Positions 1 through 13,900 of a stretch of DNA of 64,000 nt are shown piece after piece (position 1 is the first letter of the stretch; each line of letters opens with the position of its first letter). The position numbers and the translations under genes are program-made. The notes beneath the pieces were generated by a model. That model was not told where the DNA came from and did no database searches. It saw only the letters and a program-made list of their open reading frames with translations. This DNA is from Sycobia sp. Sy_11 (taxonomy: Eukaryota > Arthropoda > Insecta > Hymenoptera > Epichrysomallidae), in NCBI GenBank assembly GCA_018907035.1, contig JACCIC010000209.1:300001-364000 (forward strand), written 5' to 3'.

Positions 1-51
1 CGCCGCCACACTGACGCGACGCGGTTGCGCAGAGCGATACTTTATTGTTGG

Positions 52-75
52 AATAATATATATATATATATGTGC

Positions 76-107
<32 letters not shown>

Positions 108-145
108 GTGTGTGCGTGAGCGTGTGCATATGTATATATAAGCAT
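52..145. repeat. compound TA / GC / TG microsatellite
   Basis: (TA)n, then (GC)n, then (TG)n with GCGTG variants. A long alternating purine-pyrimidine stretch. Confidence 0.95.
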
Positions 146-751
146 GCTCGGTCTCGCGTTTATAAGTTGAAAGTTAAGTACGATGATTATATTAGATATG
201 TTTGAAAAACCTGAGAGAGAAAAATCTACTGAAGACTAAATTATATAGATACAGTACGTTTTGCCCTAAGTCATATATTAAACTCATCTTTGTACAGGGA
301 CAGAGGTGACTTAATTCTAAGCGTGCGCAAAGGAAAATAATAATATTGAAAATACTTGCATAACAAGAATTTTATTTGTAAAAAAATATCAATGAAAAAT
401 TCATATATATTTTTAATATGTGTGATGATTTAATTTTTTCTTACTTTAAAGATTCGTTCCTTGAGCAGAAAAAAAACTAATTAAAATTTTATAATAATTT
501 TTAAACAATTATAACATTGATGATTAATTTACTGCACAGATCTTGATATATTAACTCTCTCTATAATCCGAGGATCGAGTGTAATAAAATCAAAACTTTC
601 ATATAGTTTTCAATAGAATTTTGGTTCGGCCCTGGTCCATAAATTCTTACTTAAATTTATAATTTTATAATTTCAACTCTTGTTATTTCATTACATTTAT
701 TTTTTACAAACAATTTTCCATGCGGTTTGACCAGCCCGTCCAGATAACTCT

Positions 752-756
<5 letters not shown>

Positions 757-814
<58 letters not shown>
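757..814. repeat. (TA)n microsatellite
   Basis: About 29 uninterrupted copies. Confidence 0.97.
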
Positions 815-815
<1 letters not shown>

Positions 816-1397
816 CGGTACCCGGAATAATAGCGTCGCGGGCATATTTGCGTAATGCTGATTTTTTTCTTGCCTGACCCTGCCCCGCCGATCTCGTTAA
901 GATCGATTCATGCACGCGCGCATATAAGCGAAATCAGCTCATTTGTTCTTGGGTATCTTGTACATTATGCTCTCGCGCTGCCGCTCTCGTCTCGGTCGCG
1001 AGTGCGCTGCTCGCCGGCAACTAGCGTTTCTATAAGATATGAGATGTATAACTTTTACGTTTTCCCCGATGTCTTCGTGATTGGGCGAAGCTTTAACGAC
1101 GACTACCGCTACGATTTGTTTTTATTTATTTATTTTTTCTTTTTTCGTTGACTCCGATAAATTTTCAGGCGCGTATACTCCATGCTAATGCGTTAATTCT
1201 AAAAAATTGTTTTTTTGCAAGATTGATCCGTAGCATTGGCCTTTTCGTCGGTCTCGTATTAATTTAAATCTAATTTATTATTCATGTATTATTTATTCCG
1301 TAAACTCGCTACTTAGGTCATTATAATGTACTTGTGAGGTTAGTGATATGAACGTAAAATAGCGAAATATAGTCTATTATAAATTTCAAATACAGTT

Positions 1398-1411
1398 TAC
1401 ACACACACACA

Positions 1412-1457
<46 letters not shown>

Positions 1458-1467
1458 TACACATACA
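1398..1467. repeat. (CA)n microsatellite
   Basis: CA repeats broken by a few CATA units. Confidence 0.97.
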
Positions 1468-1622
1468 AGAATATGTGTGTTTATATAATAAACTTTTTAA
1501 CAGCACAAAGTCAGCCTTTGAGTATAAATTTTTTCTTTTTCTAAATTTAATGACATTTTATAGGCATACAAATGCGTTACAGCCAGTGTGATTAATTTGG
1601 ACAATTTCCATACAGTCATACT

Positions 1623-1652
1623 CGCGCATAGCGTTTTTGAACGCTATGCGCG
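1623..1652. repeat. perfect 13-bp hairpin
   Basis: CGCGCATAGCGTT, a 4-nt loop TTTG, then its exact reverse complement AACGCTATGCGCG. It is not followed by a T-run, so it is not a simple Pol III terminator. No function assigned. Confidence 0.85.
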
Positions 1653-2233
1653 CGTGCGCTCGCGCGTACGTACAATGCTTATAGATCTCCATACGCGAAC
1701 CGAAATAATTGCCAAGTTACACACGGACTTACCGTTACACGCGCGCGCGCGCGCGCCTAATAAAGACGAATAAAGTTATAAATTTCTCGCGCGGTAATGG
1801 CTCTTCTTTTTTTTTTTCTTTTCTTTTTTTGTTTCTTTTTGTCTTCCGCTTCGCGAAGCTCGCCCGCGCGATAGCCGGGCGCAGCACCGTATATTAAACA
1901 TTTATCGCCGTCGCCTCGATCGGCGCACTCTCAAGCTTATAATGCAGTTTTACGATTATACGCCCAAGTCGAAATAGAGAGCGCGGGAGAGTTGGGAATT
2001 TTTTTCCTCTTGCTTTTTGTTTTTTTCTTTTTTGGTTGGTTGTTTTTGTTTTTTGTTTTTTTTTTTTTTTTAATTTAAACACGCATACACGTACACGCGG
2101 GTAATATTATATACAGGTGCCTAAATCATTCGCCGACTTTATCAGAAATATATTTATGGCAGCCTTGGCGAAATTTATACTTGCTTCGGGCTCTTATAAT
2201 GGGTAATGATATAGACCTCTTCGTGGCAGCGTT

Positions 2234-2235
<2 letters not shown>

Positions 2236-2286
<51 letters not shown>
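2236..2286. repeat. (TA)n microsatellite
   Basis: About 25 copies. Confidence 0.97.
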
Positions 2287-2289
<3 letters not shown>

Positions 2290-4698
2290 CCGGGCATTTG
2301 TATAGAAATTTGTTCTGGTTCGATCAGAATCTCATGCTCCCCGAGACGTTTGACGACGAGTATGAATCAGGCAAATAAAGTCCATAGAGCCTTTGAAGTG
2401 TATATTCCATGATATATACTATATAAATTTTATATAGAAAAATTATTATCGCAATATTTCACTTCAATAATTGACCGGTGTTCAGTGTTGTTTTTTTTTT
2501 CTTTTTTCTTTAATTCAGCGTGCGCGCAACCACTGATTGTACGATTTATTAAATGTATTCTCCTCAAGCACGTATATTTCCGTTTTCCTTTTTTCATGTC
2601 ATATTTCATCAATTGCGAATGCATTTAATGGTAGCCCGGAAGAAACGGCATCTTGCTGATTTTCCAGATATTTCCAGATCCACATTTAATAGTCCGATCG
2701 TTGTTAAGGCTACTCAATTGCAGCGCAATCCCCCGGGATTGTTGATACGTAAGAGATATTTTTCATTCGTTTATATAAAATGCAGAACGCAAATTAGATT
2801 CGTTTTAATAAAAAAAATTTTTTTTTTCCGCTATATCTTTGTATTTCCGGGTGTATGGGGTGATCGTACATATACATACTTACATTTTTAAATATACAGC
2901 GCGCTCGTTTCGTTCACTCGCGATTTGGGAACAGTTATAAGAGCTTTAGTAAATTTAGGCAGAATGCAGTAACAGTCTATGAAATAGAAATTTGTTATTA
3001 TAATGCTGATCTGATTTCTTAGTCGTATTATGATATTTGTACAGACAAGAAAAGGAAAATTACAAGAGACATTTGTAACTCTCAAATTTTGTGTAATATA
3101 ATGGATTTTTGTAGAACTGTGCTACGATCAATTCTGTAGGAATTGCGCTTTTAGATACAACGAACAAATTGCGTCAGTGTACTTATAACAAGTCACAAAA
3201 TCATTGCAAATGTAAGAAAACGTGTGTGCTTATGTATTCTGAGCATCTATACATATTGCACATTTGAACTGATCACCAGATGCCGTCCTCCTTATAAACG
3301 ATAAAATCCGAGGCTAGTTATTACTATAGAAGTTGCTCTAGTAAGTTTTGACATTAATACAAATTAAGTAATAAACGATGTTTGAAAGTATTCATTTTGA
3401 GAAAGTTCATTGGAAGCCAGGTAAAATTTATAAGCTTCGAACAGTCATTTGACGTAAACGTAACCAATATCGTAAAGTTGAGGAATGTTCTCTGTTGTAC
3501 TAAATTTCTTTGCACAATTGGAAGCCTTTAAATTATTTATGAAATTCCTATCGAATGCTTACTAAAACGTTACGATTTTTACGAATTTCTCCTCAAAATT
3601 TCTCGACGCGCAGCTCTAATCCTACTCCTATATATACGAAGACGGGATACGTTCTATGGGACAAAAATTCTCAAAGGCAAATTAGCCGAAAAATACAAAT
3701 TTTTTATTTCTTTTTTTTTTTTTTGAAAAAAATTTTTTTTTTCTTCTCGATTTTATCGAACTTCATGCGACTACAATTTTTTAGTAAGCTAGTCGTGGTG
3801 GGACATACCATAACCTCGTATTTTCGTCAAAATTTATATATATACATATACATATATATATATATATATATAGGCTATGTATAGCGGTGACCAAACCTAT
3901 ATATATGTATGTGTGTGTGTGTGTGTATGTATGCGCGAACTTGAGCAGCGAATTGCCAGGTAGATTTTTTTCTCAAACGATTGCCGAGTGCATTAATATT
4001 GGCGACACGTTTGGGGGCGATTTTTTGTTTTCCGTGGACAATCGATTATCGACATGGTGATTTTTGAAAATTTTCAGTATTCCTTGAAAATTCATTAATG
4101 CAAATGAAGATATTTCAAAATATTAAACGAATTATTAATTTTAATTAGCCAATTTAATTAGTTATATGAAACACATTATTGCTTTAAATATACACTCCAT
4201 CGTTTTAAACTAATATATGTATATTTTAGAATTTATTTTATTTACTTACGGCGTTCATGTATATGCATTGAGTTTTTTCGAATAAACGAATCCTCTTCTT
4301 TACAAATAATTGTTTTATTTCATTTAAGTAAATAAACTTTTGGAGTAACTAATTACGTATTAGTTAACTAAAAAATATGTAATTTTAAATCACAATCCAT
4401 CTTTCGTTTTATCTGAACAAACACTGTTTTAACAATTAGATACAACTTAAATTAAAATAAACAATATCTGATTGCTTGTATTAATTTATCAAATGAAGGT
4501 AAATAATGTACTTACATAGAAGTATACTTTATAAATTAACTTTTTATCCCTTTTGCTTCAACTTATTTAAAAGCGATTGAAGAAATCGCGATAAAATTGA
4601 CGATTTACAATACTTCTCGACGGCGATATTATCTATCGAATAATAAACCCGGCAGCGCATTTTGCGCGTTGCGTGCGGCCCGGGTTTTCTCGGGAGTC

Positions 4699-4703
<5 letters not shown>
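2287..4703. other. AT-rich spacer
   Basis: No supported coding exon; A and T runs near 2810-2830 and 3710-3745. Confidence 0.6.
3836..3872. repeat. (TA)n microsatellite, interrupted
   Basis: TA with two CATA variants; a TA/TG tract follows at 3898-3931. Confidence 0.9.

Positions 4704-4758
<55 letters not shown>
4704..4758. repeat. (TA)n microsatellite
   Basis: About 27 copies. Confidence 0.97.
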
Positions 4759-4761
<3 letters not shown>

Positions 4762-5389
4762 GTCTGGTCAGTTATGATTTATACAATGTCATTATTACAT
4801 CGATGTCTATTCCATTTAATACTGCGGGTGCTTGTGTACCTTTAGAAAATGAATATTACATGGCGAATTAAGCGTATGCAAAGTGTATGGTAATACATAC
4901 GCAGCTTTATATATATATACGAACGTCAAAGGAGCCTGTATCAGATTGTCATTAATATTGTTGGGCAGGGGGGATAAGTCATTGTTTACAATTGAATATC
5001 GTCCGGTGATAAAATAACAATTAATTTGGACCAAAAAATAAAGAAAATATGAAAAAACGACGAGGCTCCAAAGATAATCGCCCGTATATAAATGAACAAT
5101 TAAAAACAGATATCCAGGGGGCAATCCTTCGCGATAACGACGCAAATTGATGGAATAAGGAGTGAATTTAAAATTCTAGTAGCTCCGAGATAAGGCAAGA
5201 ACGCGTATATACGAGAAAGGCGAGATGGCCGTGGGATGGGCGGGGGGGGGTGGCGAGAGCGGGAGAATCTCATATTTATTAAGTGTGCGAGGCAGCGGCT
5301 CTACCGCGAGTCCTCTGCCCGCGTATGCGAAGGAGTCGCGCACGCACGCAGAGCCAGAGACAGAGAAAAGAAAGAAAGGTATAAGAGCA

Positions 5390-5394
<5 letters not shown>

Positions 5395-5430
<36 letters not shown>
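5395..5430. repeat. (TA)n microsatellite
   Basis: About 18 copies. Confidence 0.95.
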
Positions 5431-5438
<8 letters not shown>

Positions 5439-5570
5439 TCGGAGCAGAATGCGTATAATACGCGCGGATCTTTGTGCGGAGACCCGTGGAAGCCGGCCTC
5501 TCGCCGCGCGCGGGGCGCTTTCGGAGGCGCGATTACGAGCTGCGGGAAAGGAAAATACAAGAGGGACGGG

Positions 5571-5577
5571 CGAGAGA

Positions 5578-5628
<51 letters not shown>
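5571..5628. repeat. (GA)n microsatellite
   Basis: Nearly pure GA, about 28 copies; a second GA tract of about 18 nt follows at 5699. Confidence 0.97.
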
Positions 5629-5629
<1 letters not shown>

Positions 5630-6184
5630 GGTGAGATCGGATCATTGACTTTCGAGGAGGATCTTATATACATATATACATATAAGGGGAGACTCGTGCG
5701 AGAGAGAGAGAGAGAGGGAGGCAGGGACAGCGCGAGGTGAGCTCATTAATTCAAATAAATCGCTTATGCATCAGCGCGATCTCTCGCTCTCCGTCCGCGC
5801 CGGGAGACTTAACGCTTATAAGTGCGCGGACCAAGACGAATGAAATGGCCCCGGCCCGTCTCGGTATCGTCTCATGAGGATCTTCCTCGCCCCATCCGTC
5901 GCCCCTCCCCCCTCCCACCGCCCCTCCGCCGCCACCCTCGCCGTCCTCCCATCAGCCTTTATAACGCGAGTGATACCTGCTAATTTTTCAAATTGCAAGG
6001 CGCCCTCCGCCTCGCCCTCTCCCCTCGCCCTTCCTTAAACACCGCTCTCGGCTCTTGGCGTCCACGCGCGCGCGTTCAAAATAAAGCCGAGGGCCCCGCG
6101 GGCCCAAAAACAAAACGCTCATTATTCATTTGGGCTGAATATTTATCGCATTATGCACCCACATGTATATACGTACCTGCGTGC

Positions 6185-6188
<4 letters not shown>

Positions 6189-6245
<57 letters not shown>
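6189..6245. repeat. (TA)n microsatellite
   Basis: About 28 copies. Confidence 0.97.
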
Positions 6246-6247
<2 letters not shown>

Positions 6248-6520
6248 TAAAAGATTACTGCGCGGGCGCGAGCGAGCGATTACGGCGCCGAGGGAGAGGG
6301 GGGGGGGGAGGGAGCCGAGGTGCGAAGAAAATTTCGAATCGCTGATCTTTTCGTCGTTAAATTATTATTGATCGTCGTTTGCGGCAAGGTTGTTGCCCGA
6401 GCTGTGCTTCTTCGAGTGCGAGGAACTGGGGGGAAGGGGGAAGAGGGGGGGGAGTACTTCGGATGATGTATACTTTTGTGCAGGGGGAAAATGGCGCTTT
6501 AATGGATCGAAATTGCTAGG

Positions 6521-7280
6521 GGAGACTAATTCAAATATATAAAATGTATTATACGATTTAAAGCTTTACGAGTAATTTTTTTTTTTTTTGTGAAAAAAAT
6601 AATTTTATTTTACAAGAATAAGCTCACTATTTTTAAAAAGGAAAAAGTTTTTTTATATTTATTGACGTAAAAATTGGAACTGGAAAAACATTTTTTTCTT
6701 ACATACCAGCGCACAATTCCAAATCTGAAGTTACACGCTGATTTTACGAAAATTTATATACATATTTACAAGTAATTTAGCATTTAATTTTTATAATATG
6801 CTCGCTACTAATACAAGTGAAATTTATAGAAATGTAATCAAATGAAATAATGCTCAACATATATGTGTTAGATTTTTGAGCCATATTTAATCGATACTTT
6901 GAGAGATTTTCTTTTTAGACGAAGAGAATTATCGCACTGTATTTTGTATTTTCGCACTGTCATTCGATATTAACAGAGTATTATATATTCTTAGAAAAAG
7001 ATGAATACGTGAATTACACTCGTCCATGTGCAGCGATTCATGAAAAATCATACATATTATTGGCCCATTTTATATTCTATTTTTCTAGTTTTAACTAATT
7101 TGTTGACATTATTATAGTTAGTTGTCTAAAAAATAGTTTGATTTTGATCACGAATTTATGAATTGCTTTAGTTAGACAGGATTCTTTCTTCGGAAAAAAG
7201 TTAAAAATTTAGAGCTAAAATCAGCACTCACTGTGTTAATTTTTTGTTTTCTCTTAAGAACATATAAATTTGAATTATTA

Positions 7281-7323
<43 letters not shown>

Positions 7324-7909
7324 TATCTATCCGCCCTTAATTAATAAAAATATATTTGTACGTATTTTTCGCCTACATCTTTTGATTTGCTCAAAAACAT
7401 GCGTGTTTTCATAATCATTTCGCATCTTCCTGCACTGTCCGTGTAGCAGCATTCGAGAATAATGACTCGCATCGATTTGTAAAGTTTCAGTGTCTTCGGA
7501 ACGTGATTTTGATAAATACTTTCCTCCTCTACTCAAAAATAATGCACCTATTTTATTAATTTATCCGCCATAATTCGACGATAAACAGGTATGCGTCGCA
7601 GCGTACGAGCGGAATATTCAAATTCATACCACAATTAACGCATTGACCACCCGCACGCCGTCGCACCAATTACGTAAATGTATACTTTTGATTCTATACT
7701 ATATATATACAACTTAGAGCCGCGATAACGAACCCCTCGTACATATAAGTGAGTACGGCACACGAAATATCGCATATATATAATGCCTATGCCTACAAAC
7801 AACTGCGTATATTATTATATCAATTAAGCAACCGCCGGCCCTGGAATAAAATGACCGCGCTTTCCCATTCATGCGTTACGTTTTAGCCAGCCCTCGCCGT
7901 GGAGTCTCC

Positions 7910-7910
<1 letters not shown>
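6521..7910. other. AT-rich spacer
   Basis: Nothing recognised. A 69-residue minus frame at 7327-7536 has ordinary composition but no other support. Confidence 0.55.
7283..7321. repeat. (CT)n microsatellite
   Basis: About 19 copies. Confidence 0.97.

Positions 7911-7953
<43 letters not shown>
7911..7953. repeat. (CT)n microsatellite
   Basis: About 21 copies. Confidence 0.97.
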
Positions 7954-7956
<3 letters not shown>

Positions 7957-8036
7957 TTTCTCCCTGTATATTGATTTTATAAATTATGTTCGTTGATGTT
8001 GAAAGTAGCGCCGTTAATCAGCTCGTTTGTGCATGC

Positions 8037-8039
<3 letters not shown>

Positions 8040-8080
<41 letters not shown>
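8040..8080. repeat. (TA)n microsatellite
   Basis: About 20 copies. Confidence 0.97.
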
Positions 8081-8084
<4 letters not shown>

Positions 8085-8355
8085 GCAATAAACGAAGGAA
8101 CGTCGCGAAAATCGGCAGTATTGATGAAAAAGCTGTTAACCAGGAAACGATAGAGGGAGACGTTGGCGAGGATGGATAGGGGGCAAAGGAGGAGGAGGTG
8201 GACGAGGAGGAGCCGCATAGCGGTTCAATCGAGATGTTATACCTTCTCGGGCTCCGCTCGTCGGTAGCGCGACGCGTACACCGGGCGGCTTGCCCGGCGT
8301 GCGTGCCGGGTATCGGAAATCGCGCGGGGGCGTCTCTCCGTTCCTCCTGAGCATT

Positions 8356-8359
<4 letters not shown>

Positions 8360-8397
<38 letters not shown>
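8360..8397. repeat. (TA)n microsatellite
   Basis: About 19 copies. Confidence 0.97.
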
Positions 8398-8402
<5 letters not shown>

Positions 8403-8671
8403 TTATACACACACATATACATATACTCGCTCGAGTTGAGGCAGGCTTTTATCGGACGCGCGGAGCTTCTCCGGTTATCTTGGGGAGCCCGGGGCTTTAT
8501 TTATACGCGCAATTTTTCCCCGGCGCAAAAATTAATCGCGGCCCATTGTCTATAACGGCGGCCCGCGCGCGGAATGGCTTTCTGATACGAGGCGGCGGCG
8601 GCGGCGGGGCCAGGGGAGAAAGATTGAGATACAGCCTGTCTCCTAAATCCTGGCCGACGGTTTATTTCGCC

Positions 8672-8734
8672 GTCTCTCTCTCTCTCTTACTCTCTTCTCT
8701 CTCTCTCTCTCTCTCGCTTCCTCTTTCTCTCTCT
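8672..8734. repeat. CT-rich low-complexity tract
   Basis: Interrupted CT repeats. Confidence 0.9.
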
Positions 8735-8913
8735 TTATCACTATCCCTCTTACACTTTCTCAGCCGTTTCAGTCGTCTCGCTGGGTTTTTCGTTTCTCGG
8801 TATATAACGTAAAGTGGTCGTACTGTGTCCTCCACATAGATATACGCGTCTGCTCGCGTGCATTTTTTCCGCAGAACTGATGAAAAATCAACGGAAAGCC
8901 GATTGCTCGTCTA

Positions 8914-8916
<3 letters not shown>

Positions 8917-8960
<44 letters not shown>
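8917..8960. repeat. (TA)n microsatellite
   Basis: About 22 copies. Confidence 0.97.
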
Positions 8961-8966
<6 letters not shown>

Positions 8967-9540
8967 TTTATATACCATTTATTGAGATTTCAACAATTAC
9001 ACATTATGATAATACGCTCCATAACCGCGATAGTGCGATACTTTCATTTTCTCATACAGATAATGCAGAGCGTTCAACGAATCGACCTTTCGCATACAAT
9101 CTTGCGGAGCGTCAAAGGGACATTAATTTCGTTGCTTTCTTCAAGACTTTTTTCACAAAGTCTAAGCTCATATACGAAATGATATTTCGTTATATACGAA
9201 AAACGATTTTCAACGAAAGCCACATTAATATTTAAAAATCCTCCTCCAGTTTATAGAACGCTCGCAATGTCAACGAGGTCGGGGGGGCGGGGAGGAGGAG
9301 GGGGAGGCAGCAACGAGTTCGGCCGCGCAAACACGGACAGTGTCGTAAATTTCGCCCCGGCGGTTATGAATTTTCCTCGATACGAATCGAGTGCAACGAT
9401 TATGTTATATATTATTAATGCATCGGGAGCGCGGCTAAATTATTTAAGAAGTCCTGTTTCGATAAAGCGCGGCCGGGGCGGCGCAGTCATTTTTTCGGCG
9501 CCCCCGAACGTTGCGCGAACGCGCCCCGATAATCCCCATG

Positions 9541-9594
<54 letters not shown>
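9541..9594. repeat. (TA)n microsatellite
   Basis: About 27 copies with one CATA variant. Confidence 0.97.
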
Positions 9595-9595
<1 letters not shown>

Positions 9596-9950
9596 GTTGT
9601 AATGGCGCCCTCTACGGCGATAAATTAATTATCCGAAGAAAGTCAGCGGCCGGTCCGCTGTATTTGGTCGTGCAAATGCGCGAGCGAGCGCGCGCGGCTT
9701 ATGTATTGTTAATTCGAGAACAATGCATAATATCGAAAGCGATATGCATAACGAGTCGCACCGAACCACCCACCCCCTCCCCCTTTTTTCCTGTCCGTTA
9801 TTCCGTATAACGCGCGATTGCGCGCGCCCGCGCTCGTTCGGAAGCACGCGAGACTTTCCTCGCCGTGTACGCGGTCGTAAATTCCGCATATCGATTTATC
9901 ATTCGGTCACCGTATGCGCGCCGCTCGGGCGGGATTAGGCCGGATAAACA

Positions 9951-11225
9951 ACGTTAAATCTGGATCTGCCATTTTTTTTTCTCTCTCGATAAAATAACGT
10001 TTGCACGGTCAAAGAAGGATTTCGGTCGAATGTTCGTTTTGTCGAGTATTCTTTCGTTCGATTATCTCTCGGGCGGGCCGTTTTCGTCAAGTCTGATGTA
10101 CAACTATTTAGCAAAACAGTTCTCAAGAAAAATTTTTCTCTAGAAATATCGACTATTTTAAGTCATCCGCCAAAACTACGTACGGATAAGACATTCCGAT
10201 TGTTTGATGTTTATTTTTGCCATTTTTAGCAGTGTTAGCTACTTCTAAAATCACAGTTACTAAGAATTTTTGAGAAATCAAAAGGATATGATCTTGTTTA
10301 AGCGTTAATTGGTCATATTAACCGATTTAAATCCAAAATTTAAAATGTTAAATTTAAAATGTTTAATACTAATAAAAACCGTTATTGTACTTGCAACACA
10401 GGATAAAATGTCTATTAAAATTATTCCTTATTTAAAAAAAAATTTTTGTTGAAATTATTCAACATGATAATGGTATGTTAAAATTCGAATAAAAAATATA
10501 ATTCTGAGAGCGTCTTTCCAAGTAGTTAAGGCAATGCTCAATACGGCAAAATTCAAACTCAGACGATAATAACTTTTTTAATATGGATTTTTGCTGAGTG
10601 AACCTAATTTCGGAATTAAAAGTTTCATTTAATATTTATGGTACATAAAATTTAACTTTTTTATTATAAGTAGAATACGTTGTAAGAATCTATTAGAGAC
10701 ATTGATTTTTTTTTGAAATTAGAAAAAATGAAAATAATAGTTTTTGTTAACGCTTTCGAGACACGATAATAAAAAATAATTTTTGAAATGATATTCGGAA
10801 ATCCTAAGTCTTAAAGTTTTATTGCATTGTCCATGAAAATACAAAGTTTACCTATGTTTTTTAAGGATATGTAGAGATAATTTTCTATAATATGTTTTTA
10901 AATCTTCACTATTAACTTTTGTAAGAAGTACTTAATGCAGTGACCATAATTTTTCAATGTTGTTCATAGACTATAAATAAGCTCCAATTGCAGTATATTA
11001 GTGTTAAACACATATTTTACCGTGCGAATGGCGAAAATTTAATTACAATTGATAGAAAAACACAACATTAACAAGTATACCTATAAATATACTATCTATT
11101 CCGTTACAGTTTCATGGGTTGTGGATTTCAACAGGTTGTGGCAATTACTCGCTAGGTGGCTGCAATTGTAAATCGTATCACGCGAATGGCAAACATTTCG
11201 AACTTTCTTAATATTCTTATGTATG

Positions 11226-11229
<4 letters not shown>
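9951..11229. other. AT-rich spacer
   Basis: Nothing recognised on either strand. Confidence 0.55.

Positions 11230-11272
<43 letters not shown>
11230..11272. repeat. (TA)n microsatellite
   Basis: About 21 copies, preceded by GTAT units. Confidence 0.97.
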
Positions 11273-11275
<3 letters not shown>

Positions 11276-12010
11276 GTAAGTTGCATATCAGCGTCTAAGA
11301 CAGAGGTTACCTGTACAGACTTACCGACGAGTTCGAATAAACATATAGACCTCCCGACCTAATCACAGAAGCTCGGGCACGATTATCCAATTACAAGGTG
11401 GCTCGCCTCAACATCGAGTTTCATTATGCAACGTGCATATTATCATATTTTAACTGTCTACTTTCATTCTGTAATTCAATGGTAGCTGTTCGGCGTTATG
11501 CCAGTCAGTGTAAAATCAAAGAAACTTATAAATACGAACGTGGAGAAGATACAGCTGCGGCGTATGCAGATTCGCAACGCCGCGCGCGCCTCGAGCCCTC
11601 GCGAACATCGTACGTCGCCGTGTGTTTAGGTGCTCCTTACCCCCCCTCCCCCCTCTCCCCAATCCCCCCGACCGTTTCAGCGATCCCTTTCGCGCGGAAC
11701 CGCGCGCCACGTTACGGCCCGACGGATTTAACACGACGACAATGTAACGTGCAAGCGCGGGATCTCGCGCTCGTACCTGCGAGATCTTGGGAGAGGGGGG
11801 GGGCAGATCGGCCAATAATCCGAATAATATCGGCGCGCCGCCGCTATCAAAGCGCGCATAACGGGCGCGCGCGCGGCAACGGCGGCAATATGGGCGAGCA
11901 ACGCTCGCAATCCGGCCTCCCGAACGATGTCTTACACGGGCCCGCGGCTTGCCTTCCTGCGTCGGTGCAGCGCGCGCAGGTCATATGGGTGTACCTGCTT
12001 GTAATCGTGT

Positions 12011-12012
<2 letters not shown>

Positions 12013-12059
<47 letters not shown>
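12013..12059. repeat. (TA)n microsatellite
   Basis: About 23 copies; a CT tract follows at 12125-12150. Confidence 0.97.
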
Positions 12060-12064
<5 letters not shown>

Positions 12065-12386
12065 CGTGGACGAGCGGTCATACCGTTCGCAGAAGCAGAC
12101 ACGCGGAAGCTGTGTGTAAACGCGTCTCTCTCTCTCTCTCTCTCTCTCTCCACACTTTTTACCGTCCTTTTTTGCCGCTCTCGTTGCCTTAATTATATTT
12201 TCTTCGCCCCCTACCCCCCCCCGCCACCAGTGGCACTCCGCGCCGCGGCATCATGATCGCGCGGCGTCTCTCGAATTATCATCGCGCCGGAATGAATAAC
12301 TTAAGTCCGCGGTTAAGCGATCGCACCGGCTTACGCAAGACGGGGAAGAAGCGCATTTGTACACGTAAGTATTTCCAGTCGCTATG

Positions 12387-12390
12387 TACA

Positions 12391-12454
<64 letters not shown>
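12387..12454. repeat. compound (TA)n(TG)n
   Basis: TA to 12420, then TG to 12449, then TATG. Confidence 0.97.
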
Positions 12455-12455
<1 letters not shown>

Positions 12456-13900
12456 AACGGAGCGAATGAAAGTCGGTGCGTATTTGCGGCGGGGGTAGGG
12501 GCTGTCATAATTATTTACCCGGTAACGCGCGTTATTGCTTCATTTGGCGCAGGGGGCGCCGCGGCAGTTGCTAATTCACCGGGCTCGATATAACGCGCTT
12601 GCCGGGGTCTCTATATCCACCCCCCTCCCCCTCCCGACTCCCCGCCCCACCATTAATGCCCCTATTTACGATGCGCGCGCAGAGCAAGAAGCGCGGCATA
12701 TAAACGACGGCACGATATTTATGTAACTTGAATTACGGACAAAAAGGCGCCTCTGTATGTACAGTCGGTATCAAATCCGAGTGGATTTGACCGTCGGCCT
12801 ACTTCGCCGCGATATTATGCGGCGCGCGCCGCGCGTTCCCACCGTGTGCGAGGTCCGCGTCCGCGTTTAATAAGGGAGGACATATACTGAAAAATCGCCG
12901 TAATTGGAATAATTCCGGGATTATTCCGTGCCCCCCCCCGTCTCCACCCCACCACCGATACGAATTACAAACAAAAAGGTAAATCCGAAAACTGATCTAA
13001 TTAAACGTATTTGTAATATGTTTATGTGCATTATAATGCAGATATGTATGTATATACGGCTCTACCGTGTGCACTTGCGCAATTGATTTCCTCGGGGCGG
13101 GCGCGCGGTGCGAAACGGCGAAAAATATAAGCTATATATACGTGTATAGCTGTGTGGGTGTGGATTATTATTTATACCAGGCGGCGTACATTAGAAGCAG
13201 GGAAGGGGAAAAAATTCGTTTGGTATTAAACACGATGTATATCTATATACATATATGTATAGAACAATAAAAGTCAATCACAAAGTGGTATATGGAGCAA
13301 AGAATGGGATACGGGCCCAGTTTTCTCCTCCCTCTCTCTCTCTCTCCCTGATTGTTATATATTCCCTCTTGTAATTAACTTGTATAAGCAAAAGCTTTAA
13401 ATGTTTCGTGCGGGAGCAGCGACGGGGGGCGGGAGGGAGGGAGCAGCCACTACACAGAGCGAGAGGAAAATGCGGGCGGTCGTGGTGGCGGGGGGGGGGG
13501 TAGGACGCGAGTAGCGCCGGACGCACAATGAGGCACCTGGACGTCGTAAATCGCGCGGCGTCCCCCCCCCCCCAAGCCGGAACAATTAGTTGCCGCGAAA
13601 TTATGGGATAAATAAACAATACGCGCATCCATCGAGGCCCAGTGGCAGCGCCGGCGCTACTTTACGTACTTTACGCGTGTATATATATATATATATATAG
13701 ATAACCAAGAAGCTGGCGCCACCGCGGTGTACGAGCCAGCGATACAACGACTAGAAGCAGACTGTACGGGCTTTTTAAGGTACTGATAATGTGGGACCCT
13801 TTGTTGCCGCTATAAATATCGACGTCTCGGGCACTGCGCGTGGTCCCGCGGTAAATAAGTTTGGACAATCTTATGTATACGCTAGTGGATAGATTTAGGC

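Larger units (their letters stand above)
146..2235. other. intergenic, AT-rich then mixed
   Basis: AT-rich to about 750, then mixed composition with T-rich runs near 1805-1850 and 2010-2070. No supported gene. Confidence 0.6.
4759..6520. other. CpG-rich block
   Basis: CpG-dense from about 5.2 kb, with G runs at 5242-5250 and 6298-6308. No gene seen. Confidence 0.6.
7954..9950. other. CpG-rich block
   Basis: Contains GGCCCATTGT at 8540-8549 and (GGC)n at 8590. No gene seen. Confidence 0.55.
11273..13900. other. CpG-rich block
   Basis: G/C homopolymers at 11795-11803, 12931-12939, 13490-13500 and 13562-13573. The 264-residue plus frame here is driven by repeats. No gene seen. Confidence 0.55.

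Noticed and set aside
11398..12192. 264-residue plus-strand open frame
   Set aside because: Reads through a TA tract and a CT tract; no domain and no support outside the repeats.
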